A DNA stretch of 64,000 bases from positions 1 to 64,000 of the forward strand of contig JAFSKL010000016.1 in the NCBI GenBank assembly GCA_017448985.1, written 5' to 3'. The notes beneath the pieces were generated by a model. That model ran no database searches. It was not told the origin of the DNA and saw nothing but the letters and a program-made list of their open reading frames with translations. Below, in pieces: positions 36,701 through 42,576 of the stretch. The translations under genes were made by a program, and so were the position numbers. Source of the DNA: Paludibacteraceae bacterium (lineage in GTDB: Bacteria > Bacteroidota > Bacteroidia > Bacteroidales > Paludibacteraceae). Each line of letters opens with the position of its first letter. Position 1 is the first letter of the stretch.

Positions 36701-38642
36701 GGGAACCTATACAGAAGGTCAAGCTGTGACGAGCGATATTTACCTGTTGCCGATGACCGAGATTACACCGTTAGAGTTTGAGGTAATTGAATGGTATCCG
36801 ACAAAAGTACTTATCCAAACGAACAACACTATTTCTTCGCCAACTGTGAATATAGGTGGTGTAACAGATGCAGACGCGTCATGTACAAGCAAAGGAGCAA
36901 AGTGGTATGAAATAGGTAACTTGTCGTTGACAGACCATCCGACGGAGTTGATGAGTATCAGATATACGAGCGGTGAGCCTGCTGTGACTTATTCAGGTGT
37001 GAAGACGATACCTATTATTATCTCGCGCGAAACAAAGAGTGTTAATAATGGTTCAGGATTGAACGAGCCATTTGCGACATTAGGTACTGATTCTTACAAT
37101 TGGGCTGATCTGGTTGTTCGTGACGGAGCCGTGCTGACTGTGAACGGAACAAGTGACCAGAACAAGTTCTTCGATGTGATTATTTATCCGAACTCAAAGA
37201 TCTCGGTTCCAGCTAAAAACGTCAATGATGCTACATGCAAGTTGAATGTACATAGTCTGACATTCTTCGGCGGTATAGACGAGATATACAACGGGTCAAG
37301 TTATGATTTGGATAAGTACGGAGTGCCGGAGTTGTCATTGAAGGGACAGTTTGGCCTCAAGACGGTAACTACCATCAACTATGACATGCGTGTTGATTTG
37401 AGTCAAATGTATTCGCTGACCGTACCGTATGATGTCGCCTTGGCCAATATAACCTATTGGGACGGAACTGCAATGACCCCAGGAAGCAACTTGTATGTAT
37501 CTGCATATGATGGTGATGCTCGTGCGAAGAAAGATTTGGCTCATGCGTGGGTATATGAGACAGCCTTTGCAAGCAAGTTCGGCGCTGCGACGCTGAAAGC
37601 CGGTGTGGGTTATACCATTTCTGCCGAGTTGCAAAGCGGTGTAGGTAACACTTACTCCATTATCCGTATGCCGATGACGAGCAATGTAGCTGCCAATAAC
37701 ACGGAAGCTGCCAAGACTGTGGCTGTAACGGCTCATGGTAAAGGCGCTGATGTCAGCGATAACCATAAGGGATGGAACCTCGTTGGTAACCCGTATATGG
37801 TAAGTATCAGCGGTACTCCAGAAGAAGGAGAAGAAGGGCAAGCGGATCTGGTTGTCGGGAAACTGGTAGAAAGCGGTACCGGTCCATGGGATTGGGATGG
37901 AGAGACTTATCCATATCGCTATGTAACCATTCCTAATGACAACGGAACTGACTATTCTCAGGCGAAATTCACCGACGTTACTTTGAAACCGTTTAAGAAC
38001 TTCTTTATACAAGTTGATAACAGCGGCGATTTAGGATTTACATTGGCAACTCGTCAGAATGCTCCGGCACGCTACCTGCAAGCTCAAGAGCGCGAAGTGG
38101 AATTCGAGATACTGCTTGACAATGAGTCTCGCTCGGATAATACCGGCTTGCTCATCGCTGAGAAGTATAGTCCTGCCTACGAGATCAATGCCGACCTTGA
38201 GAAGATGATTGGAACGATGTCCGTTTACACCATCTTTGGCGGTTACAATCTGGCGTACAATGCATTGAGTCCGGAAGATGCAAGTCAACCGATTCCTGTC
38301 GGTTTCGTGGCAAACGTTGCCGGTGACTATACCTTCAGTCTATCCGATAAGAGCGATGTGGAAGGCATCGAGCATATCTGGTTGACAGACTATGAGGTGG
38401 CAGGCGGATTTACAACTGACTTGATGGACGACACCTATTCGTTCGGAGTGAAACAAGCCGGTCGGAACGAGACGCGCTTCACGCTGCGGATTGAGATGAA
38501 GGACGAGGCGGAAGTGCCGACAGACATTGGAAACGTCGAAGGTATGGACAGCGAGCATCCGCTGAAGTTCCTTTACCGAGACAAGTTGTACATCCTAAGG
38601 AACGGCGTGCTATACGACGCGACGGGAAAGAAAGTTAAATAA
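27717..38642 (+). CDS. Giant repetitive secreted adhesin (about 3640 residues)
   Basis: After an unusual N-terminal extension (residues 1 to 37, including 11-bp-repeat-coded DRRLTVGSPS) comes a signal segment (about 38 to 61, LKMIAVLVMVFSLGVGQMWG). Then follow Ser/Thr-rich beta domains and at least twelve InlB B-repeat/Flg_new-type modules, at roughly 468-541, 643-712, 716-798, 1108-1185, 1187-1251, 1252-1331, 1336-1410, 1751-1822, 1824-1907, 1911-1988, 2245-2340 and 2478-2563. Each has the pattern YxVxFxxNGG .. GYxFxGW .. TLYAxW. Several share near-identical DNA (TLTWNLDGG at about 31.29 and 32.98 kb). The C-terminus contains WNLVGNPYMVSISG and ends KFLYRDKLYILRNGVLYDATGKKVK-like, a motif shared with the protein at 39378, probably a type IX secretion signal. 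Function as adhesin is inferred. Confidence 0.85.
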   Translation: MKTNIQNMFSESRSYSDVSLDRRLTVGSPSGLYHSALLKMIAVLVMVFSLGVGQMWGADTELTFSLTSNPGGWPTANSTTLTNYTYTLNAVNYTFALKNVKCNSGYLMLTATAVLGLPAIEGKTLKKVVVSNSGGCSTSTQVGVSSSSSSASSVSGGAAQTYSTQSSSYTYNLTGLSANTVYYLYITNKNCQITQIALTYYSDGGGCSEVTDEITASDLTATGSSYTNFSNIAKTSSAKYAGNSALYNSTNIQLRSNNSNSGIVSTSSGGDRVKSVTLTVASGSNTINVYGKNTAYSAASDLYTSGSQGTLIGSTSTTATLTITGDYAYVGIRSNSGAVYLSSVDITWESCGGGGTYTFHLMLPVGDGTFTQYDVTDKSLLGSSHYSDIVCKYKECYGSAAFYNGSWTNYWCPSKTNFADRTTSQGTRYSSSTTFPISSETEITLYPQFAYGSGTSYYHTDPLCPTYHVYYDGNGKTGGTVPANSGDLDGGETITVSSNTLTKTNYTFTGWNTANDGSGTHYDGGATFTMPAADVTLYAEWCRDLSTLNLNTEFDLEAGSITGVSARIDWAVEDATKYDWALKKGASFDGGTAVSSGSNITADNQELSGLDPGTHYWFKLTAKNDCGATSKEKTIDFTTLNAYVIQYNNNGGSGSIANGAKTEGVNFTLSSGTGMSKDGYHQTGWLLNSASGTHYNLSGTYSTDAAATFYAEWTANTYSVVFNRNGGTGGANMANQNFTYDVAQNLTTCTYTKTDYNFAGWATSQVLADAGTVAYTDEQSVNNLTTTNSGTVNLYAVWTEKTYTNYRTSCGCAAWGLHFGTSGQSDWDEECFTKVIPADASDHEWQITNFIIPNKTHWYVDNAAGDDAKKLETTWSSLYFAASQGSGSRPMVGSATGAVGTVRIYDNSDWNNRYAGFIPNGYVLKFGTTEYPFTLASGNEYHSDPITYNGTSARYNVSVGIEDTNGDYVSTDNTSEMQHIFLNTGGTSLWSNLGVGDFGLYDVTNSQFTCLMVAVPGTSYIYEGWVPSNCTQVIFVRLKSTTLAWGEGNANVYNQTNDLTLQANKNYWTVTGWGGGDGNWSSFDRVGYFRIDVDYTDKNWYARFIPNIVLSYDKNDAGASGTTAITTVAADAANKNVTVAACGFTAPSGYHFDHWDTAPDGSGTDYAPGATYNLTTDATLYAIWAPNTHTLTWNLDGGAISSAGTAAGTVAYGTSLTAPTVTKTGYTFNVWSPSVPATMPDADATYTATWTPITYSVRFNANGGSGSMSNQNFTYGVAQNLTNNAFTHATKAFGGWTTNSDGTGDEYANGASVSNLSSTQGAIVDLYAKWVDCTLYTVTLKVHNDTYQVLQQGSCGAAVDLTGITPLATCLGDYTFVGWRTTDPGTTTAPSITTSYTPASNATLYAVYSKTEYVDWERIEDDDDLSIYDTYIITSYDNPNAMLAEQGSNNRHDEDITKSADKKTIASVPNTVGQFMLEADGSNWNIFDMLTAGTEKYLYAAGGSSNNYLRLTADNTDGNAEWSISISDGAADVKAQGDAMRNWMLFNTSSNVFTCYNSKASGYKYLSFYKYVHTPSTTYTTQPEISVRVVTKGTEDPALGTYTIVPGVVCEGGSVALTATPTGSNSFVNWTSDNGGTFANASSASTTFTPANATTTVTANFGMLITLDKNNVSASTDGSASVTANATSLGALVAPTYTGHHVEGYYDDDVYTHKVATDAGVLQENVAGYTGAGGAWTKGSGATLYTRWEANTHTLTWNLDGGATSSTTHTGYASSTVAYGTSITYPANNTMSRTGYTFNGWSPASPQTMPDEDMTITALWTQNNWTLTMATDPVGVSSAITAPRTGAGTVTNKHYGDVITVTVSTPSHYTFTGWTRSDGGGFTNASLTTTTFTMPDANVTVTANFEAETPHTVTWSDNGETSTEQVYTGETTTFPALANNCDLYVAAGWVQDNSNTFTAETATKPGTIYAAGETTPAVSGNVTYKAVYRHKIYTDADFENGTTDGKAYYLYANYSGNNHYKTVRYYSGSTYGFSTTTSKASAIPVYLIKTGDYYYMRDVSTDKYYYSSTSSSNYNISEADDFEDSDAYKWSFAASACETSGLGDYNITNKAHAANTTLRLNSSGDYIKEYKQTGACPNKDYYNLNLEKAYYYRYTPTAACYDITITVNAGGRGTLETVDGSNKLVGNELTVTPNCGYAISSVSVASGTATYTPSSLDYPTTATVTYTIIPTSNCTFRVNFTTENSDYKHTISFLDGATVIGQTKTDPMHECGSYSLPNGYSTAAGDGGACDDDEDGTPDWTFDGWTATNYVYGQMAEPSGIQAAESSQTATGDATWYAVYHKSFAAGDFFNIKFSDKYIADYGSNQFTTTTTAADALQFNMEDGYLYYIDKVTRAKKWVYYTGPSGQNVTVSDAKPSSNYYKTTFTESGGVYDIVSNSKYLALSGDKVKYLTTASNATKPNAEAFNAYYPKTECTTQLATITFDAGAGNTFSSNSSQTYAVEAEINGHITLPIGGDIVYDDTDWTFAGWSASTINSIAPGAPSDLIPGGGSYTVTEDATLHAVYNQTPPIYDFNNHGGTYLIWATVGDVNYYVKSTGAQTQGKLGYTVNCSEASIFEFVETETEGKYKLHIVGEAKYLGGEGCADANTDFVYTNANAAPIWTVTQRDPDTYGKWRVVTSCGNRGFVCQHSGSAVFGHYSTTQIGAGYYFDVNIGHCDDYYTTNPNKDLSVSGDLKVTSSNGRMVMAKDPLVINASNLAANSPITITSNSSDVYFSEARDVNIEKASKPTTSLTFNATTGELSDKSIYVHYMPSVSTHGIEDVIVTVASPEKTTSITIKVRHMPATFAICAKVGTAWYALNGNMRGAATPKAIQIDVDESTWIAYAPDTCAYQLWPVKTTSGSGDRYQANGEKVRFSAVNNVAQRANAGLWANNSSGNNNIDNDAAITAITNGGDAAYEWKIAATEVSGTWKYTLQTDQSTNKNKLNVHRDANLVWGTYTEGQAVTSDIYLLPMTEITPLEFEVIEWYPTKVLIQTNNTISSPTVNIGGVTDADASCTSKGAKWYEIGNLSLTDHPTELMSIRYTSGEPAVTYSGVKTIPIIISRETKSVNNGSGLNEPFATLGTDSYNWADLVVRDGAVLTVNGTSDQNKFFDVIIYPNSKISVPAKNVNDATCKLNVHSLTFFGGIDEIYNGSSYDLDKYGVPELSLKGQFGLKTVTTINYDMRVDLSQMYSLTVPYDVALANITYWDGTAMTPGSNLYVSAYDGDARAKKDLAHAWVYETAFASKFGAATLKAGVGYTISAELQSGVGNTYSIIRMPMTSNVAANNTEAAKTVAVTAHGKGADVSDNHKGWNLVGNPYMVSISGTPEEGEEGQADLVVGKLVESGTGPWDWDGETYPYRYVTIPNDNGTDYSQAKFTDVTLKPFKNFFIQVDNSGDLGFTLATRQNAPARYLQAQEREVEFEILLDNESRSDNTGLLIAEKYSPAYEINADLEKMIGTMSVYTIFGGYNLAYNALSPEDASQPIPVGFVANVAGDYTFSLSDKSDVEGIEHIWLTDYEVAGGFTTDLMDDTYSFGVKQAGRNETRFTLRIEMKDEAEVPTDIGNVEGMDSEHPLKFLYRDKLYILRNGVLYDATGKKVK

Positions 38643-38654
38643 ATATTTCATATT

Positions 38655-38698
38655 TATAATTTAAGATTGAAGATTTAAAATTTAAAATTTAAAATTTG
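38655..38698. repeat. 7-bp ATTTAAA/ATTTAAG repeat
   Basis: The words TTTAAGA, TTGAAGA, TTTAAAA (three) and TTTGAAA in tandem fill the gap between the giant adhesin and the next gene. Confidence 0.6.
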
Positions 38699-38705
38699 AA
38701 AGATT

Positions 38706-39113
38706 ATGAAAACGTTGAGATATTTATTGAGCATGATAGCAGTAGTGAGCGTTCTGAGCCTTAGTGCTCAGACGCCCAACTACGGCAAGTCGTATAAGCC
38801 GGAAAACAAGTATGCCCGTGCCACTGCACAAACAGATGTACAGTTGCCGGCGGCGACAATGGGATCCATGGATGCAGAATATATGCATTCGGGTTCGAAT
38901 CTGCCTATGGCAGCTGAGTCCGGTGTAACAACGACCTTGGATGAACAGGCTTCAGAACGCCCCAATTTGAGTCGTCCTCGTAAGGAACGTCCAGGCGATT
39001 GGGAACATCCATACGATGATCCTCTCGGCGATGTGATGATCCCTCTCGCACTTTGCGCGCTCGCGTACGCGTTCGGCAAATGGATCGCAAAAAGGACCAA
39101 ACCACTCCGCTAA
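38706..39113 (+). CDS. Small secreted protein with C-terminal membrane segment, unknown
   Basis: 135 residues. A signal peptide (LRYLLSMIAVVSVLSLSAQ) is followed by a polar, low-complexity middle and a C-terminal block with PLGDVMIPLALCALAYAF then GKWIAKRTKPLR. The order short motif, hydrophobic helix, basic tail resembles tripartite sorting tails such as those of exosortase substrates, though I cannot tie it to a known sortase. Similar small proteins with a P-x-G-D motif before a final helix are, as far as I recall, common next to large Bacteroidales surface proteins. It lies 63 bases after the giant adhesin and is probably cotranscribed; the gap is filled with 7-bp TTTAAAA words. Confidence 0.65.
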   Translation: MKTLRYLLSMIAVVSVLSLSAQTPNYGKSYKPENKYARATAQTDVQLPAATMGSMDAEYMHSGSNLPMAAESGVTTTLDEQASERPNLSRPRKERPGDWEHPYDDPLGDVMIPLALCALAYAFGKWIAKRTKPLR

Positions 39114-39143
39114 TTGGTAAAAGCGACTATTGCCTCCGCTCTT

Positions 39144-39166
39144 CCCAAAAATTAAAATTTTTCGGG
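39144..39166 (+). terminator. Terminator-like hairpin after the small membrane protein gene
   Basis: CCCAAAAATT-AAA-ATTTTTCGGG forms a stem with one bulged base, 30 bases after the stop of the 38706 gene. Confidence 0.45.
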
Positions 39167-39189
39167 AGCCCTATGAATAATAAATAGGA

Positions 39190-39345
39190 AACGCGCGTAG
39201 CGCGTAGGCGCGCAGGCGCGAGGAGTTGTCGGATTAAATCCGACGGAAATGGACGAAGAAAGAAAGCCGGATACTATCCGGCAAAACGAACGAAGCAAAC
39301 CGGCATAGGATGCCGGGGTAATGGACGAAGAAAGAATGAAAGAGT
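39190..39345. repeat. Modular hairpin array in the leader of the BIG2-domain protein
   Basis: A GCG-rich block (GCGCGTAGCGCGTAGGCGCG) is followed by three hairpins: GTCGGATTAAATCCGAC (39228-39244), GCCGGATACTATCCGGC (39266-39282) and CCGGCATAGGATGCCGG (39300-39316). They are linked by GGAAATGGACGAAGAAAG, AAAACGAACGAAGC and GGTAATGGACGAAGAAAG. The array is in the same orientation as the downstream gene. It ends in GAATGAAAGAGTGAAAG 7-bp words. Confidence 0.9.
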
Positions 39346-39377
39346 GAAAGAATGAAAGAAACAAACATAAATATACC

Positions 39378-41576
39378 ATGAAGAAAATATTCTTGATTTT
39401 GCTGTTAGGGCTCGGGGCAATGGGAATGCAGGCCGAGACATTTAACAAAGTGACAGATGCAAGTGCGCTGAAGGATGGTGACAAGGTGGTTATGGCCTAT
39501 CCCGGTGCGAGCAAAGTGAGCGGGAACTTCTCGGACACGAAGAAGTTCCTTACCGCCGTTGATGCTACTTTTGCAGACGGGAAAGCGACATTGGACGAGC
39601 CAACGGTTTTGACACTGAAGAAACACGGCAGTTACTGGAACCTGTATATCGGTTCACACGCCGTAGGACACAACTCGGGCAGTAACGATTTGGACGCCAA
39701 GTACCGCTATACGACCGATTATGCGATAAGCATTGAGAGCAACGGTATAGCAAAGATAGTGAGTCAGACGCCGGGCAAGAACAACAACCAGGTGTATTTC
39801 CGCTATAATGCCGCTTCGCCGCGATTCAATGTGTATGCCGCAAACAGTACGGCTGTGGATATAGAGCTGTACATATTGGACGAAGGCAGTGTGCCGGATG
39901 TGGTGGTAAAGAGCGTGGAGTTGAACAAACAGGCGCTGGAAATGCGTGTGGGCGAGAATGAAACGCTGACGGCAACCGTGAAACCGGAAGATGCCGTAGA
40001 TAAGACATTGGCGTGGGGTTCGACGAATGCGCAGGTGGCCAGCGTGCAGAACGGCAAGGTGACGGCCGTGGCCGAAGGCACGGCGAAGATATGGGTGAAG
40101 GCAACGGCTGTGGAAGGCGTGAGCGACACATGCGTCGTGACCGTGTTGCCGAAAGCAGCTGAGGGCGATGCGACCTACAACGCCGTGCAGAAAGCGGAGT
40201 ACCTGCCTGCCGGAGCAAAAGTGTTTATCGGTACGATCAAAGTGGGCGAGAACTATGTAATGGGCCAGTACGTTTCGGGCAACAACATAAAAGGTGTGGC
40301 AGCTACTTACGGCGAGGGCCGGCACAGCGTGACGGCTCCGTTGCAGGTGGCATACACCGTGGAGCGCGAAGGCGATTATTATCTGTTTGTGGACCACGAC
40401 GGTAATTATCTCCGTACGATGAGTAGTAGCAAACTGGGTAGCGGCGACAATGACCAGTACGCCAAATGGACACTCGGCACGTTCGACGAGGACGATGCGA
40501 CGGTAGTGCTCAAGGCTTCGTCGGGCAAGGGGATTTACAATAATTACCAAGGCACGAACGACCTATTCAATATCTATGACGGCGTGGGCGACGGCAGTAA
40601 CTTGGCGATGACGGTGCTCTATTCGGACAAGGCTCCGGAATGGGAGGCGCGCGAGAAAGATCCGTGGATAAAAGTGGCCAGCACGTATATCGACTGGGGT
40701 AAGCAGGAGCCGGACGAGTACACGCAAGACTGGGGCGACACGCGGTATGTGGAGATGACGATGAATGACCTGCCGGCAGATATCGAAGTGGAACTGACGG
40801 AAGACGGAAACGGTACTTTCTCGTGCTACAGCGGTACTATTTCCTCCAAGAAGACGAGCGAGAAATTCCTTGTATATTGGGAGACGGACACCAAAGGTGT
40901 GTATGACGGCGAGATTACTCTTACCTGTCCGGGATTGGAGACCATCAAGATCAAACTGCACGCGGAAGCCGTGGAGAAGGGGTCAGGCGAAGGCGAGCAA
41001 CCGACGTTGACCGTTTCGCACGACCATATTTACCTCAACCCGACGACCGACTACGGCACGGAGGATTACATGGCGGCAGAGTTCAGTTTCACCTTTAGCG
41101 CGACGAATCTGGCGAAGAACCTGTATGTCAAATGGGAATGGGACACGCAGACGCAGCCTTGGTTCCCGTGGTCATCGGAGGAGATGCATATGTACCTGGC
41201 GAGCGAGCAAATGGGACTGATTTACGAGGAGATGGCGGTGAATGACAATGTGAATCTCGGCAAGGAGGATATTGATGATTGCGAGATATACATTGCGCTG
41301 ACGGGTATCCAGAATGCCGGTACCTACAAGTCGCAGTTGCATTTCACGAGTTACAAGGCGGATTCGAAGACCGAGTTGGCGATTGATGAGGTGATACCCG
41401 TGACGGTGATTGTATCGGCGCAGCCGACGCCGGATCCGGGAACCGAGCCCGTTGATCCGCATGAGGGGATTGAAGGAACAAGGGACGAGGTGCAAAGTAC
41501 GAAAGTGCTTCGTGACGGGCAGTTGCTGATCATACGGAACGGAGAGACGTATAGTGCAACGGGAGTGAGATTGTAA
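39378..41576 (+). CDS. Secreted protein with Ig-like BIG2 domain and C-terminal sorting-like motif
   Basis: 732 residues with a signal peptide (KKIFLILLLGLGAMGMQAE). A Big_2-type bacterial Ig-like domain lies at about 174 to 254 (VELNKQALEMRVGENETLTA, WGSTNAQVASVQNGKVTAV, AEGTAKIWVKA). The flanking regions are beta-rich; NYVMGQYVSGNN and DHDGNYLRTMSSS are of unknown family. The last 25 residues (KVLRDGQLLIIRNGETYSA, TGVRL) match the end of the giant adhesin, consistent with a type IX cargo signal read by a PorU-type sortase. A linker PTPDPGTEPVDP precedes it. It is probably a cell-surface or secreted protein; no enzyme motif is visible. Confidence 0.8.
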   Translation: MKKIFLILLLGLGAMGMQAETFNKVTDASALKDGDKVVMAYPGASKVSGNFSDTKKFLTAVDATFADGKATLDEPTVLTLKKHGSYWNLYIGSHAVGHNSGSNDLDAKYRYTTDYAISIESNGIAKIVSQTPGKNNNQVYFRYNAASPRFNVYAANSTAVDIELYILDEGSVPDVVVKSVELNKQALEMRVGENETLTATVKPEDAVDKTLAWGSTNAQVASVQNGKVTAVAEGTAKIWVKATAVEGVSDTCVVTVLPKAAEGDATYNAVQKAEYLPAGAKVFIGTIKVGENYVMGQYVSGNNIKGVAATYGEGRHSVTAPLQVAYTVEREGDYYLFVDHDGNYLRTMSSSKLGSGDNDQYAKWTLGTFDEDDATVVLKASSGKGIYNNYQGTNDLFNIYDGVGDGSNLAMTVLYSDKAPEWEAREKDPWIKVASTYIDWGKQEPDEYTQDWGDTRYVEMTMNDLPADIEVELTEDGNGTFSCYSGTISSKKTSEKFLVYWETDTKGVYDGEITLTCPGLETIKIKLHAEAVEKGSGEGEQPTLTVSHDHIYLNPTTDYGTEDYMAAEFSFTFSATNLAKNLYVKWEWDTQTQPWFPWSSEEMHMYLASEQMGLIYEEMAVNDNVNLGKEDIDDCEIYIALTGIQNAGTYKSQLHFTSYKADSKTELAIDEVIPVTVIVSAQPTPDPGTEPVDPHEGIEGTRDEVQSTKVLRDGQLLIIRNGETYSATGVRL

Positions 41577-41631
41577 GGAACGAAAGAGTGAAAATGCATT
41601 TTTCCATAAAATAATTTCCATAAAATGGAAA

Positions 41632-41667
41632 AATATTTGCATATATCAAAAAAAAGCAGTACTTTTG
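41632..41667 (+). promoter_or_regulatory. mntA-hepT promoter
   Basis: ATTTGCATATATC, then AAAAAAAAGCAG and TACTTTTG (41660-41667), with 20 bases between TTTG and the -7 box. It has the same extended form as the promoters of malQ and thrS. Confidence 0.65.
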
Positions 41668-41677
41668 TAGCCATAAT

Positions 41678-41699
41678 TTGTAAAAGTCTTGTAAAAGTC
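41678..41699 (+). promoter_or_regulatory. Two adjacent 11-bp repeats TTGTAAAAGTC, possible operator
   Basis: Two perfect head-to-tail copies lie between the predicted transcription start and the ATG at 41701. They could be an operator for autoregulation of the toxin-antitoxin pair or simply a tandem duplication. Confidence 0.4.
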
Positions 41700-41700
41700 T

Positions 41701-41994
41701 ATGAAAACGACACAAGAATACATAACGCTATTAAAGCTACATGCTCCGATATTGCAGAATCAATATGGGATGACATCCATGTCGCTCTTTGGCTCCGTGG
41801 CGCGTGGTGAACAACGAGAAGATAGCGATGTTGATGTGCTTGTGGATATGCCTCCTTCATTGCGTGCGGTAGGAGGAGCGAATGATTATCTGGAAGACAT
41901 ATTAGGCTGTCATGTAGATATGATTCGCAATCATAGACGCTTGTCTCCATTTTTTAGAAAACAAATAGAACGCGATGGAATCACTATCTTTTGA
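41701..41994 (+). CDS. mntA: MntA-type minimal nucleotidyltransferase antitoxin
   Basis: 97 residues. LFGSVARGEQREDSDVDVLV contains the exact GSx10DxD nucleotidyltransferase motif (GS, ten residues, DVD), with a further acidic residue in CHVDMI. Family knowledge: MntA AMPylates tyrosine in HepT, neutralising the toxin (type VII toxin-antitoxin). The gene overlaps hepT by 20 bases in a different frame, the usual arrangement for this pair. The 55 bases upstream hold a good promoter and a perfect 11-bp direct repeat. The catalytic residues are intact. Confidence 0.88.
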   Translation: MKTTQEYITLLKLHAPILQNQYGMTSMSLFGSVARGEQREDSDVDVLVDMPPSLRAVGGANDYLEDILGCHVDMIRNHRRLSPFFRKQIERDGITIF

Positions 41995-42403
41995 AAACTT
42001 AGAGATTATTCACGAGACTTTGCTTAATATCCGAAAGTCCATATCCATGCTTTTGGAATGGAATGTAGGTGTGCAAAGTACAGATGAATGGACGGATTCT
42101 CCTTCCGGGATGCAGAAATTGGCGGCCAATTGTATGCTGATTGAAGCCATCGGAGAAGCAATTCGGAAAATTGAAAAACGCGCAAGTCGTGAATTTCTAA
42201 ATCAACGTCCTGAGATTCCTTGGCAAGATGTAATGTCCATGCGCAACCACATAGCGCACGGATATTTTGATTTAGATGATTCGTATGTTTTGTCGGTTAT
42301 TCAGAACGATCTAAAACCATTGGCAGAAGCAATCGATTTTCTAATAGAAAAGACAAAACTCCTCATCATTGAAAAGGAAGTGGATGAAGGAGTTAAGGGT
42401 TAA
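41975..42403 (+). CDS. hepT: HepT-family RNase toxin
   Basis: 142 residues, all-helical HEPN fold. MRNHIAHGYFD contains the RNase motif R-x4-H-x-Y (Arg, NHIA, His, Gly, Tyr), the active site and AMPylation target of HepT toxins. IEAIGEAIRKIEKRA and the IPWQDVMSMRNH region are also family-typical. It overlaps the antitoxin gene mntA by 20 bases. Family knowledge: HepT cleaves tRNA or mRNA ends and stops growth when unmodified. The motif is intact, so the pair is probably active. A modular hairpin array begins eight bases after the stop. Confidence 0.88.
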   Translation: MESLSFENLEIIHETLLNIRKSISMLLEWNVGVQSTDEWTDSPSGMQKLAANCMLIEAIGEAIRKIEKRASREFLNQRPEIPWQDVMSMRNHIAHGYFDLDDSYVLSVIQNDLKPLAEAIDFLIEKTKLLIIEKEVDEGVKG

Positions 42404-42410
42404 TGTGAGG

Positions 42411-42570
42411 TGTCGGATTAAATCCGACGGAAATAAACAAAGAAAAATCCGCCTCTCAGGCGGGACAATGAACGAAAAGAAAGCCGGATCCGCCAAACTT
42501 GGCGGATACAAAGAGCGGGCGAAGAAAGAAACCGGCATATGATGCCGGGATAATAAACGAAGAAAAAATT
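42411..42570. repeat. Modular hairpin array in the leader of the transglutaminase-like gene
   Basis: The cleanest array has four hairpins: GTCGGATTAAATCCGAC (42412-42428), CCGCCTCTCAGGCGGG (42449-42464), GATCCGCCAAACTTGGCGG (42488-42506) and CCGGCATATGATGCCGG (42532-42548). The spacers are GGAAATAAACAAAGAAAAA, ACAATGAACGAAAAGAAAG, ACAAAGAGCGGGCGAAGAAA and GATAATAAACGAAGAAAAA. The stems differ between modules but each is self-complementary. It lies directly before the ATG at 42577, in sense orientation. Confidence 0.92.
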
Positions 42571-42576
42571 AAATTT

